A stretch of 49,782 nucleotides of DNA. Origin: Chitinophagaceae bacterium (lineage in GTDB: Bacteria; Bacteroidota; Bacteroidia; Chitinophagales; Chitinophagaceae). The notes below the pieces were generated by a model. That model made no database searches. It was not told the origin of the DNA and was given only the letters and a program-made list of their open reading frames with translations. The stretch covers positions 1 to 49,782 of the forward strand of contig CANFLL010000022.1 of assembly GCA_947447825.1 (NCBI GenBank), given 5' to 3'. How positions within the stretch are numbered: the stretch's first letter is position 1; each line of letters starts with the position of its first letter. The position numbers were made by a program, and so were the translations under genes. Positions 29,001 through 36,210 of this stretch are shown in pieces.

Positions 29001-29914
29001 GGAATTGGGTCAATTAATAGATTGGTTAAAGAGAAAGTTTGGATGCCCCCACCATGCTGAATAGCAAAGTTTTGTAGGGCAACACCTGCTGTTGTTGCAG
29101 CAGCTGCTGTAACATCTCGTGTAGTATTTAACCATAAATCGTAAGTACCTGTAGCCACCGAATAACTATTTCCATCAGGAGCGGTGTAGTTAAGCGTAAC
29201 CCCACTATTGTTTATTACCCAAGTAATAGGGATAGCAGTATTTAAAGATTGTGATGTATTGTTAGATACACCCCATTTAGCGTTTGTACTATTTGTTTGG
29301 ATTACAAATTGAGAGTTGACAGTTGAAGCTGTCTGAACTGGTGAACCCAATCCAAAAGAAGTTGTATAACTAGAAGTATGAAATCCAGAACCCACCAAAA
29401 AGGTAACTGCTGCCGCAGTGCCACTACTTACTGAAGTAAAATTCAGAGTAGCCCTAACAATTAAACTTGTTGGGGCTGTTGCAGCAAGGTTTGTAACTCT
29501 AACAAGTTCACCAGTAATGCCGGTAGTTGTTTTTGCCCAAGTTAAATTGCCTGCATTGCTTGTTAGTGTTTGAGCACTAGCAGTGGCATTCACACCAACA
29601 GCAGCAAAATCAAATTGAGCATTAGTTGTTGTTCCATTTCCATTGTTAAAGTAAGTGTTACTTGTTGCACTTGTAGGTACAACACTAACAGTAGACCCCG
29701 TAGTAGGATTTGTAAAAACCTGTGCAGGAGAAAGTGCTGTAGTAAACTGCTGTTGCATCAATTGTGCATTAGCATCCGAAAAACTTAAAGCACTGATTAA
29801 AAATGCCAAAAGAAAACAAACAAAACGTTGTTTTTTGGGTAGGCAATCCGAGTTCTCTTTCCTATCACTAAGAGAGAGCGGGATTGTACTGGCTTGCGTT
29901 AAAAATTTGTTCAT
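20078..29914 (-). CDS. Giant T9SS-secreted repeat protein (putative adhesin)
   Basis: 3278 aa, rich in Ser, Thr, Gly, Asn and Ala. Signal peptide with a long N-region, cut after SFSDANAQ. Residues ~52-300 are the module shared with two neighbours (LMQQQF to LLIDPIP), followed by an FN3 domain and an Ig-like stretch. Three long repeats begin at Y599, Y1225 and Y1863 with (T/N)WxGxAxDNNWxTAxNW-type openings; the first two are 626 and 638 residues and the third ~530. They look like beta-helix or beta-strand arrays (NGANVTLASG, TLTLTSGTLSVGANTL). An FN3 domain (~2400-2480), a further helix-like stretch, VERYIPAGFRAYRDM, a SYQIEK-type beta domain and a T9SS sorting domain close the protein. Probably a surface adhesin; ligand unknown. 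Confidence 0.85.
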   Translation of the reverse strand: MNKFLTQASTIPLSLSDRKENSDCLPKKQRFVCFLLAFLISALSFSDANAQLMQQQFTTALSPAQVFTNPTTGSTVSVVPTSATSNTYFNNGNGTTTNAQFDFAAVGVNATASAQTLTSNAGNLTWAKTTTGITGELVRVTNLAATAPTSLIVRATLNFTSVSSGTAAAVTFLVGSGFHTSSYTTSFGLGSPVQTASTVNSQFVIQTNSTNAKWGVSNNTSQSLNTAIPITWVINNSGVTLNYTAPDGNSYSVATGTYDLWLNTTRDVTAAAATTAGVALQNFAIQHGGGIQTFSLTNLLIDPIPTAPTFTNPNTFAGTNGAPTGFNANWGAVSGTTGVTTSYRFDVSSSSTFSSFVSGYNNLTVSAGSTNQAVSGLTSGTTYYYRVRTANAATVATNISGNSSVVPTYGGITSVTNGCTGNTVILNGLVPSTTNVITYKINAGSTSFVSVVTDASGNATFTLPTSTAGYSLAILGISIGSTGMILGSNNTTTLPAQTGITLSVTNSPAVSLGTTSTNLAYSSFNSPDGYSITYGAGAITAGFSNVSSTSNAFANSGNLAIAIPNGVAAGNYTGTLTGSLASSGCTATAAFSLTVFTSYTWTGGAGDNNWSTAGNWSPSRSTPASTDVLIFNGSTVASPSLTTLPSTQSFAQLLIQNGANVTLASGASAALTITNSLSVDATSTLTESTNTSITLSSGATTTLNGVFNVNAGTYTTTGVTTVSGSTAILRNGGGTISTGGVAANLLFVSGATYNHNINAGSIPTGTWASSGASTVLITGVTTTVPTNLNQTFYNITWTCASQTGAVTLGASGASPTMNASGTLTVNNTGSSTLQIISSSPGQTIANYVQHGGSVFGVSGQGSAGARTVTVTGSFTIDNTVSTSTYTLSNAPNVTSTAQLFVAGNFSVASGASITTSTLNSSTGEIRFNGTGGAQTVNVGSSAVLNVVGVTVSNTAGVSLSSSLTVPGTLTLTSGTLSVGANTLTVKGAVSVGSGLIDATTNASSAVAYNGSAAQSIAASTFTSATVSNLTINNSTGVTLNTPLSLTGTLTLTSGVLSTTSTNILTASSSATVPVGSSSSYINGPFAWSLPANYSTAGAKNFPVGASGYYGVVLTNPTVGASASVISVTAFNTSSGGSVTAPLALNATEYWSLTATGNFNGAASVKLSSASSSAKQDNAVAYSTTQTGAYTSLGATVAYPALTSTSAVPAGATLFFALQNPGALSYTWTGTASDNNWATATNWNPTRTTPAASDVLVFDGSTITFTSLPTESDDDITIKNGASVTFASGSSATLTFTGNLTVDATSTLTQSTNANILSTTGVVTSSGTITINAGTFTVGDQSPATISGTLNVNTGGTLAIAGTGTITVSGSSANLSNNGGTLSGISASSLFFTNSGTYTHNVNAGTIPTASWTSSGASTVKVTGTTSTFPTGFGQTFYNLTWQNAGQSVGSTLGATPVINGTFTVNNTGSSFLQMMFSSAGQTVANYVQHGGTVYGVNGQGSAGIRAVTVTGNFSIDNSIGTSSYILSNNPGVASTAQLIVKGNFSAAAGTITSSTANSSTGTIILSGTSGVQTITAGTSVLSVVGINVSNSSGATVLSNLSIPGTLTLTSGTLSVGANTLTLKGSITAGSGLIDATTNSSSVVVFNGSVAQTIAASTFTNNTFSNLTINNSAGVTLNTPITLTGTLSLTSGALTTTSTNILTAGSAATLPVGSITSYINGPLALSLPSNYNTAGAKNFPIGAGGNFYGLVLTSPTVGASSSVITVTANNSDCGGDPGSLTALNKSEFWSLIATGSFNGAGSVKLTSALAAAKQDNSVAYSTTQSGTYADLGGTVSYPTLTSTSAVPAGSAIYFALVNPGSLKYSWNGSASDNNWATASNWTPSRTSPQSSDILTFDGSTVAFTAVPAESDDQIILKNGANVTLANSSAAIIAISTSLSVDATSSLTQSTNTSINATGATVTVNGIYNINAGIFTVGISNTISGSDALLANNAGTISGASAANLFFTNGATYKHGITGGTIPTANWTSSGASTVNITGATNSSPAGLGQSFNNLTWNCTNQSSLIQFSAAPTAITGTLTVSSTGTDSLTLLASGTFGLTVGNYVQNGGTVQIVYQQGSTNNAGIRSLTVNGDFTLNNSSTFYINRSAAIAGAIGQLYVGGDLTASATSTIKASTGIATPTASIILNGTSAQNINFGATGVLSASSVGINLTVNNAAGVALGSNVTAASITLTSGKVTTTSSNLLSITNTATTAISGGSTTAFINGPVKWSLPANLAAGSTYVFPVGNASTFLPFSLVNPTTGTGAVTAQVVAVVGTTGGTVDNSTVISLGSTEYWQLVTTGNFTNAGISATQQSAISPLNTVAGSATLTGAYASLSGTVGTNGVTASSNIGTNRFFTFAKLNIVPNPPTSATAVDDNAQAAISYSAPTANAGTAVIDYTITAIPASGSSIVRTGITANPYTFTGLTNGVAYTFSVAARNAAGTGSTIVSNSITPSSTTTWNGTSWSATTPDASQSGVIAANLNSGSVNGTFSACAGLTVNAGVTYTLNAPLTIYGALVNNGTITGSGTITFAGTTAQSISGTGNVSNVTINNSNGVTIQSGSNNFGVAGVLTLQSGLLTTNGNLTFKSTSIANTGTFAPYKTGGNNGSISGTVTVERYIPAGFRAYRDMASQLSGVGTIYNNWQEGGNFTSGKGIFITGASATDANKADYTNQPMPNASGLDYSLNGINSAFTYSFPTFTAIANTKVTLDPFVGYRVLVRGDRSFNLATTPISNIYNYGLLMVNPTVLRSVGGKLITGTVTYNMTNASGTTSDGSSISSSAAALSGSSTSAFSVVANPYVSPVLWGDGTPSSASNTSTVFGNSTGINGSFWYLDPTYSATGTYLAYNALSGFSATGSSNTHVPTGYIQPGQAVFVQNFSSTSPVVKFTEATKAVSSTKTAVFGTTAPLSKIYVSIHKFNTTANSYSRVDGVAIAFNPSFGNAAYGPQDAIKFGNANDNLYISDKGKNLSIDGRLPATASDVLPIVITKPAANNYQLIVDASSYSSNGYSPVLQDNYKGTVKSLAAGIDTITFTVDSAIAASYSSRFSIAFKPTTLAVNSVVASASLNNKIATISWNTVGEKGVSRFEIEKSTDAISFTKIGQAIAKNTASASYSATDKNVTATSYYRVKAISEVGTVSYSNVAKVSITNYELPITFYPNPLKGGKVLNIAFDNVAAGKYTVTISNVLGQKVQEAAISHVGGNGSHAITVNGSLVSGTYGVTIRETVSGQLVHQSKLSVN
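22730..28120 (-). repeat. Three in-frame ~1.9-kb repeats inside the giant gene
   Basis: On the minus strand, repeat 1 runs 28120-26243, repeat 2 runs 26242-24329, and repeat 3 runs from 24328 to about 22730. Order of sub-motifs is conserved: W-x-G opening, LxFNGS/FDGS, VDATSTLTxSTN, YxHN/YKHG, GASTVxxTG, NYVQHGG/NYVQNGG, TLTLTSG, YINGPxxxSLP, FPVG/FPIG, EYWSL/EFWSL, and an ending similar to FFALxNPG. Confidence 0.8.
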
Positions 29915-30072
29915 ACAGTAACCGTTTTAAATTGTGATGATTATGGCACACTCATAAGAGCATACTTATTTTAAAGAAATATAAAAGAGAAGAAACTTCT
30001 TTCACTCTGGCAGCAATACACTTGTTTGTTTAAACTAAATTTTCTCATGGCAAAAAATATATAGCATTAATC

Positions 30073-30099
30073 GGGGGCAAAACTATCAAAACTGCCCCC
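30073..30099. other. G/C hairpin between the giant gene and the 300-aa paralogue
   Basis: GGGGGCA (30073-30079) pairs with TGCCCCC (30093-30099), a G+C stem that stands out in AT-rich DNA. No poly-T follows on either strand. It lies downstream of the 300-aa gene and in the upstream region of the giant gene: terminator or leader structure. Confidence 0.5.
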
Positions 30100-30122
30100 C
30101 AGTGTATAGTCACAGTTGAATG

Positions 30123-30145
30123 AATTAGTAGCATAAATGTTTAGA
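30123..30145. repeat. Direct repeat in the giant gene's upstream region (copy 1)
   Basis: Contains TAGCATAAATGTTTAGA. A 22/23 match lies at 31268-31290. The copies sit 209 and 205 bp upstream of the start codons of the giant gene and its 300-aa paralogue. Confidence 0.75.
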
Positions 30146-30160
30146 AAATTGAACGAACGG

Positions 30161-31063
30161 CTATTTAGGTAGCTCGTCTATCAATAAATCTGACAACGTA
30201 AATGAGTCCATACCACCAGCCATTTCAATAGCAAAATTGTTCAACGCAACACCACTTGTTGTTGCTGCACCACCTGCTATATCTCTTGCAGCATCTAACC
30301 ACAAATCGAAAGTTCCATTTGCAAGAGTGTATATCTTTCCATCAGGTGCGGTATATTTCAATGCAGCCCCACTATTATTAATCACCCAAGTAATAGGTAC
30401 ATCATTATTAATGTAGTTAGCTGAATTATTGGTCACACCCCATTTGCCATTATTACTATTTGTCTGAATAACAAACTGCGAATTAACGTTGGTGGATTTT
30501 TGAACAGGATAGCCAAGCCCATAATTCTTGGTATAATCGGCACCATGAAAACCAGATCCTACTGAAAAGGTAACGGCCTTATTAGAACCATTTGTTATGG
30601 CCGAAAAATTTAATGTGGCCTTAACTACTAAACTTTTTGGAGCAGTTGCTGCAAAATTGGTTACCCTACAAACCTCTCCAATTACTCCAGTTGTCGTTTT
30701 GTTCCAGCTAAAACCACCCGCATTACTTGTCAACGTTAATGCACCATCTTCTGGGTTTGAGGAAACTGCTGCAAAATCGAATTGAGATTTGGATGGGTTT
30801 CCATTATTAAAATAAGCATCAGTACTACTGCCAGTATAAACCACATTGCCATTTGTACTATTTGTAAAAATGGAACCCGCAGCTTTTTCAAACTTCTGTT
30901 GTAACAACTGAGCATGTACAACAGTAAGATTGAATGCACCAACCATAATAATAGACAGGATTAATGGAATGGATTTTTTCATTTTTCTTTTAAAACAAAT
31001 ACCTCTAAGTGGATTAACACTAAGCAACTGTTTTTGACTGGCAATGTTGAATCGTTTGTTCAT
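30161..31063 (-). CDS. Stand-alone secreted copy of the shared N-terminal module
   Basis: 300 aa from ATG 31063-31061 (MNKRFNIAS); the ORF is open to 31189 but this ATG matches the start of the giant protein (MNKFLTQAS) and its leader. Signal peptide around residues 30-51 (IPLILSIIMVGAF, ending VVHAQ). The mature protein, LLQQKFEKAAGSIF to LLIDELPK, is only the module found at the N-terminus of the 565-aa and 3278-aa proteins, with landmarks VNSQFVIQTNS, ITWVINNSG, YTAPDG and LLID. It lacks FN3, repeats and the T9SS tail, so it may be periplasmic or use another route. Function unknown. Confidence 0.75.
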   Translation of the reverse strand: MNKRFNIASQKQLLSVNPLRGICFKRKMKKSIPLILSIIMVGAFNLTVVHAQLLQQKFEKAAGSIFTNSTNGNVVYTGSSTDAYFNNGNPSKSQFDFAAVSSNPEDGALTLTSNAGGFSWNKTTTGVIGEVCRVTNFAATAPKSLVVKATLNFSAITNGSNKAVTFSVGSGFHGADYTKNYGLGYPVQKSTNVNSQFVIQTNSNNGKWGVTNNSANYINNDVPITWVINNSGAALKYTAPDGKIYTLANGTFDLWLDAARDIAGGAATTSGVALNNFAIEMAGGMDSFTLSDLLIDELPK

Positions 31064-31267
31064 TTTTTTTAATTTTAATTGTGATGATAATTGTATGCAT
31101 AGTAAGCATACTGTTTGAGAAAAATATTTATGATGGAATCTTGCAGATTCATATAGCCTATACAATCGTGTAAATAAAAAAATCATCAAATGGCATCTTC
31201 TTAATTAAAGTATTTGATGGAACGAAAGTATTTATGTTGACACCCTGCAATTGGTCACTCTTGATTA

Positions 31268-31290
31268 AATTAATAGCATAAATGTTTAGA
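31268..31290. repeat. Direct repeat upstream of the 300-aa gene (copy 2)
   Basis: Counterpart of 30123-30145, at nearly the same distance from its gene's start. The leaders next to the start codons also match (TCATCACAATT). Confidence 0.75.
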
Positions 31291-31440
31291 TGGCTATTTT
31301 ATCATTAAAATAGTGGTATTATAGCATAATTAAATGCTCAACATGAAAAAAGCGATTGATTCATCAAGAAAAAAAGAATATCGATTAGTATTGAAAGTAT
31401 TGTCACAAAACTCAAGGTAAGTTGATATTGACTCTTTGAT

Positions 31441-31700
31441 AGCTGACATTTGGTAAAATACAACCAACATTGACGCAATGAGAGTTGACATTTGGTAAAA
31501 GACAGCCAACATTGAAGCAATGAGAGCTGACATTTGGTAAAAGACAGCCAACATCGACTCAATGAGAGCTGACATTTGGTAAAAGACAGCCAACATCGAC
31601 TCAATGAGAGTTGACATTTGGTAAAAGACAGCCAACATTGAAGCAATGAGAGCTGACATTTGGCAAAAGACAGCCAACATCGACTCAATGAGAGCTGACA
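31441..31700. repeat. 42-bp tandem repeat array, six units plus a partial
   Basis: Units start at 31441, 31483, 31525, 31567, 31609 and 31651, each exactly 42 bp; a partial begins at 31693. Each unit splits into two related 21-bp halves, beginning AGCTGACATTTGGTAAAAGA and AGCCAACATCGACTCAATGA. TTGG-10 nt-CCAA forms a dyad in each. Units 3 and 4 are identical; 2 and 5 are identical. It occupies part of the 31064-31859 divergent intergenic region between the 300-aa gene and the regulator; the rest holds the upstream repeat, a CATCAAAT/ATTTGATG hairpin (about 31184-31219) and no gene. Confidence 0.95.
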
Positions 31701-31859
31701 ACGGGTTTATTATTGACTTTTTTGTTTAACTTTTACTATTTCATATATCTGATTTCACTAAGACATTATTTTCGCAGCGTATAAGTCAGAAAAAATTGAC
31801 GTTGCTGCCTAATTAGATTCACGATTAAGATTAGCTTACTAACATATAATTGCATACCA

Positions 31860-34800
31860 ATGAAAAATAAAATACTCCTGTTTTTTTTAATTTCACTCCC
31901 ATGGCTTGCCCAAGCCCAAAAAAGCGACTGGAATTTTATTAATTTCAGCAGTAAGGATGGCGTATCCTCAAACACTATTAATGCTATCATCAAGGACAGG
32001 CTAGGTTATATGTGGTATGCCACAGAAGATGGACTGAATAGATTTGATGGAATTAGTTTTTCTGTTTACAGGCATAATGCCGCAGACACTTCAAGCATTA
32101 AAGCCAATCAGATTTTAGCACTTTATGAAGACCCCTCAGGCAATTTATGGATTGGCAGTAACAGAGGGTTATCATTATATGACAGAAAACAAGATGCTTT
32201 CCACAATTATGAGGTTACAAAAGGCAGTGCTGCTCGTTCAATTTGTTCGGATGGGGCTGGCGGTTTGTGGATAGGTAGTTATTCGGGGCTTTTCGAATTT
32301 AATCCTTCCACTGGCATTTCGAAATGTTACACTTCTAAGAATGGGACAAATGGTCACCTTATTTCAAATACCATTACCTGTGTTTTTCAGGATAGTCGTC
32401 ATCGAAAATGGGCTGGCACCGATTTGGGGCTTCAACTTTATCAACCAGCAACAGATAATTTTCGATTATTCGCTAAAACAAATTCTGATTCATCAATTAG
32501 TGATAACTCCATAAAATCTATTGCAGAAGACAAACAAGGTAATTTACTAGTAGGCACTAGCGATGGAGGATTGAATATTTTGTTGCCTGATGGAAACAGC
32601 TTTAAAAGCTTTAAAAGCATCGACAACCAACCCAATACCCTGAGTAGTAACCGTATTTATAGCATTGCACAAGAAAGTAATGGTAAGATCTGGTTAGGAA
32701 CAGAAAATGGGCTAAACATATTTGACCCTAAAACTGCATCTGTTCAAAGGGTTAATGAGGATGTGCGATATAGATATGGTCTTAAAGGAAAATCTGTTAG
32801 GTGTATTTATATTGATAAAAATGGCATCTACTGGATTGGCACTTACCAGAGTGGTATAAATAAATATGACAGAAACCTTACTTTTTTTAATCTTATTCAA
32901 AGTAGCCAATTAGACCCAATGGGTTTAAGTGCACCTAAAGTAACCTCATTTGCTGAGGCAGAGTCGGGCAATTTATATATCGGCACAGATGGAGGAGGCT
33001 TAAATTTATACAATCCCAATTCTGGTCTATTTCAACACATTTCAATAGATGCCAGTAGTTCAAAGCCACTCAGTGTTATGGCACTAGAACCTGTAGGCAA
33101 TGAATTATGGATTGGTACGTATATGCGTGGCATTTATGTGCTGAACACAAAAAGCGGTGCAATAAAACACTACACGAAAGAGGATGGCAATTCAGGTTTG
33201 TCTAGCGATGATATTTTTTGTATAAAAAAGGATAAGACTGGGAATATATGGATTGGAACAAACGGGAAAGGAGTAGATTTATATAGTGCGAACACAGGAA
33301 AATTCCAGCCCTTTATTAGCTATTTGCCAGAATCTAAGCCATTAATAAGTAGTTATATCCGATCTATAGAAACTGACAGTTTGGGTAATGTTTGGATAGG
33401 AACGTTAGGCAATGGCCTTGCAGTATTTAATCAAGCATCAAAATATTTTAAAATATATACACCCATTAATACGGGTTTGCCTTTGGATGATGCACAAACA
33501 CTCTTGCCACTAAATAACGGCATTGTCTGGGTAGGAACAAGGGGTAATGGACTTTGCCGAATTGACTATAAAAACAACAACTTTACAAACCTTGCCGAAA
33601 CACAAGGATTGGCAAACACCATGATTTACAGAATCCTTGAAGATAATGGTGGCAAAATTTGGATTAGTACTAATAAAGGAATTAGTTTTTATGACCCTAC
33701 TAAAAAAGCGTTTAAAAACTTTACGACTAATAATGGATTGCAAGGAAATTCATTTAACCTAGGATCGGGCTTAAAGACAACTAATGGTAAGTTGTACTTC
33801 GGTGGACTGGAAGGTTTCAATTATTTTATGCCTTCTGCTTTAAACTATGATAAGAACGTGCCTACGGTGGTTTTTACAGACTTAAAAGTAGATTATCAAC
33901 GTGTGCAACCTGGTCAAAATGCGGCAATTCAGGAAGACATTTCAGTGGCAAAAGAAATTCATCTGAATTATAAGCAAAGTTTTTCTATTGAATTTGCTGC
34001 ACTTGATTACACCATTTCCAACGAATGCCAATACCAATATAAACTAGAAGGTTTTGATAAATCATGGAATATTATTGGCGATGCAAGATCGGCGGTGTTT
34101 ACCAATCTTGACCCAGGAAAATATACTTTGAAAGTAAAAGCGTTTAATCCGAACAGTTCTTGGACAACTGAGGCAGCAATAATTACTATCTATATTAAAC
34201 CTCCTTTTTGGCTTACTCCTTTTGCTTACTTTTTATATTTTGCTTTCATAGGTGGCGTGCTATGGGCTGCGAGGTCTCGTGCCATAAAAAAACTACACAA
34301 AAAGTTTGCAGACGAACAAGAACGCCAAAAAGTTAAACAACTTTTGGAAGATGAAAGACGAGAAGCTGAACGTCAACGTGCATTTGACCAAGTGAAAATT
34401 AAGTTCCTCACAAACTTAAGTCACGAGTTTAGAACGCCGATTTCGTTGATTGTTGGCCCTGTAGAAACGCTGCTAAACCAAGAGAAGAACCAAGAAAAAA
34501 TAGACCAACTATCAATGGTTAAAAGAAATGCGAGGCGGTTACTAAACCTTGTTAACCAATTGCTGGATTTTAGAAAGCTGGAAGAGAAAGAAGTTATTTT
34601 GAACACAACAGAAGATGATTTTATTGCTTTCGTTAAAGAAGTAGCAGAATCATTCAGAGACTTTGCAGATCGCAGACATATAAAATTCATTTTCCTAAGC
34701 CATATTGATAGCTATTATACAGCATTTGATAAGGACAAAATTGAACGCATTTTATTTAATTTATTAAGTAATGCCTTCAAATTTACTGGGCAAGATGGGC

Positions 34801-35960
34801 AAATAACTTTAGAAGTACACAAGGTTGTTAGCAAAAATGAAATTGTATTGAGCGTTGCCGACACTGGAATAGGAATGACCCAAGAAGAGCAAGACAAAAT
34901 ATTTGACCAATTCTTTCAGGCAAAAAGTCATGCAAGCATTATGAACCAAGGAACAGGCATCGGGCTTTCTATTACTAAAGAATTTGTGCGACTACATGAA
35001 GGCTTAATAAGTGTTGAAAGCACGTATGGCAAGGGAAGTATTTTTAATGTTAGCCTACCATTAGCTCCAATAAACAAACCTGTCATTACCACCCAAGAAG
35101 ATCAATCAGAAGCGAATGAAACGGTAAATTTAGAAGTAGTAACAATAAACGAATCAGAAAAAGAAGAAGCTACTATAGGAGATCAACATACCTTATTAAT
35201 AGTGGAGGATAATGATGATTTTCGTTCGTATTTAAAAGATAGTTTGAAGCCTTTCTATAAAGTTATTGAGGCCGCTGATGGCAAGGACGGATGGAACAAA
35301 GTGCTATCGAGCCACCCTCATGTGATTGTTAGTGATATTAGTATGCCTTATATGGACGGCATAGAGTTGAGCAATAAGATAAAGGCAGATAAAAGGACTT
35401 GTCATATACCTATTATATTATTAACGGCACTGACTGGGCATGATGACCAATTGAAAGGATTGAAAACAGGAGCAAGCGATTACCTTACTAAACCATTTAA
35501 TGCCGAGATACTACGTTTTAAGATTAATAACCTTATTCAGCTAAATCAAAGCCTAAAAGAAACCTATAGCAGAAGGGTTAATGTGGAAACTGCCCCTGTG
35601 GTTATGCAGTCGGAAAATGAAAAATTACTTTTGAAGATTACTCAATACATCGAAGAAAACATTGACAATGATAAACTGTCTGTTGAAGAACTTAGCAAGC
35701 ATGTTTTTATGAGTAGGGGAACATTGTATAATAAACTATTAGACCTCACTGGCGAAACTCCCGTGGAATTTATACGCTCTGTGAAGCTGAACAAAGCAGC
35801 AGCATTGCTAGAAAATACTGATATGAAAATGGCACAAATTGCTTACACAGTCGGTTTTTCTACAGCAAACTATTTTACAAGGGCATTTAAAGCCAAATTC
35901 AATATGCTGCCAACTGAATATGCAGAAGCGAAAAAGAAAGGAAGCAAAGTTGAAAGTTGA
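31860..35960 (+). CDS. Hybrid two-component system sensor/regulator (HTCS)
   Basis: 1366-aa one-protein two-component system. Signal peptide (MKNKILLFFLISLPWLAQAQ), then a periplasmic two-component propeller of repeated G(N/K)xWIGT-like blades (~24-680), a Y_Y_Y domain (~700-780), one TM segment (~785-805), HisKA with H855 in NLSHEFRTP, HATPase (NAFKFTG, DTGIGM, GTGIGLSI), receiver domain with D1159 in VSDISMPYMDG and K in LTKPF, and a C-terminal AraC-type HTH (~1260-1366). Such proteins sense poly- or oligosaccharide fragments in Bacteroidota and activate nearby glycan loci. Here the glucuronoxylan genes or the secreted-protein block are candidates. It is divergent from the 300-aa gene with the 42-bp array between. 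Confidence 0.95.
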   Translation: MKNKILLFFLISLPWLAQAQKSDWNFINFSSKDGVSSNTINAIIKDRLGYMWYATEDGLNRFDGISFSVYRHNAADTSSIKANQILALYEDPSGNLWIGSNRGLSLYDRKQDAFHNYEVTKGSAARSICSDGAGGLWIGSYSGLFEFNPSTGISKCYTSKNGTNGHLISNTITCVFQDSRHRKWAGTDLGLQLYQPATDNFRLFAKTNSDSSISDNSIKSIAEDKQGNLLVGTSDGGLNILLPDGNSFKSFKSIDNQPNTLSSNRIYSIAQESNGKIWLGTENGLNIFDPKTASVQRVNEDVRYRYGLKGKSVRCIYIDKNGIYWIGTYQSGINKYDRNLTFFNLIQSSQLDPMGLSAPKVTSFAEAESGNLYIGTDGGGLNLYNPNSGLFQHISIDASSSKPLSVMALEPVGNELWIGTYMRGIYVLNTKSGAIKHYTKEDGNSGLSSDDIFCIKKDKTGNIWIGTNGKGVDLYSANTGKFQPFISYLPESKPLISSYIRSIETDSLGNVWIGTLGNGLAVFNQASKYFKIYTPINTGLPLDDAQTLLPLNNGIVWVGTRGNGLCRIDYKNNNFTNLAETQGLANTMIYRILEDNGGKIWISTNKGISFYDPTKKAFKNFTTNNGLQGNSFNLGSGLKTTNGKLYFGGLEGFNYFMPSALNYDKNVPTVVFTDLKVDYQRVQPGQNAAIQEDISVAKEIHLNYKQSFSIEFAALDYTISNECQYQYKLEGFDKSWNIIGDARSAVFTNLDPGKYTLKVKAFNPNSSWTTEAAIITIYIKPPFWLTPFAYFLYFAFIGGVLWAARSRAIKKLHKKFADEQERQKVKQLLEDERREAERQRAFDQVKIKFLTNLSHEFRTPISLIVGPVETLLNQEKNQEKIDQLSMVKRNARRLLNLVNQLLDFRKLEEKEVILNTTEDDFIAFVKEVAESFRDFADRRHIKFIFLSHIDSYYTAFDKDKIERILFNLLSNAFKFTGQDGQITLEVHKVVSKNEIVLSVADTGIGMTQEEQDKIFDQFFQAKSHASIMNQGTGIGLSITKEFVRLHEGLISVESTYGKGSIFNVSLPLAPINKPVITTQEDQSEANETVNLEVVTINESEKEEATIGDQHTLLIVEDNDDFRSYLKDSLKPFYKVIEAADGKDGWNKVLSSHPHVIVSDISMPYMDGIELSNKIKADKRTCHIPIILLTALTGHDDQLKGLKTGASDYLTKPFNAEILRFKINNLIQLNQSLKETYSRRVNVETAPVVMQSENEKLLLKITQYIEENIDNDKLSVEELSKHVFMSRGTLYNKLLDLTGETPVEFIRSVKLNKAAALLENTDMKMAQIAYTVGFSTANYFTRAFKAKFNMLPTEYAEAKKKGSKVES

Positions 35961-36210
35961 ACGTTAAAGGTCGAAAGTTAATAGTTTGAAAGTTGTTAAT
36001 TAAAAGCATGAAATTTTATATGGTAAGTTGGCTAAAGGTTAAGAACAATTCAGTTGACTAAGATTGTTTCTAAAACTAATTACTTCCTTAATTACACATT
36101 TTGCTTTTTATTGTCGGAAATTAAATAACGACCTATTTGAACCAGCATTTTAGTCAAAACAAAATGAGCAATTTTCAAGTCAATGTTGTTCCCTTTTGAC
36201 TTATTACTTA

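Noticed and set aside
31330-31701. Two overlapping minus-strand ORFs of 14-residue repeats (MSALIESMLAVFYQ)
   Set aside because: They are open only because the 42-bp repeat is a multiple of three; two frames are open at once, unit differences do not follow codon positions, and the non-repeat tail is unlike a protein.
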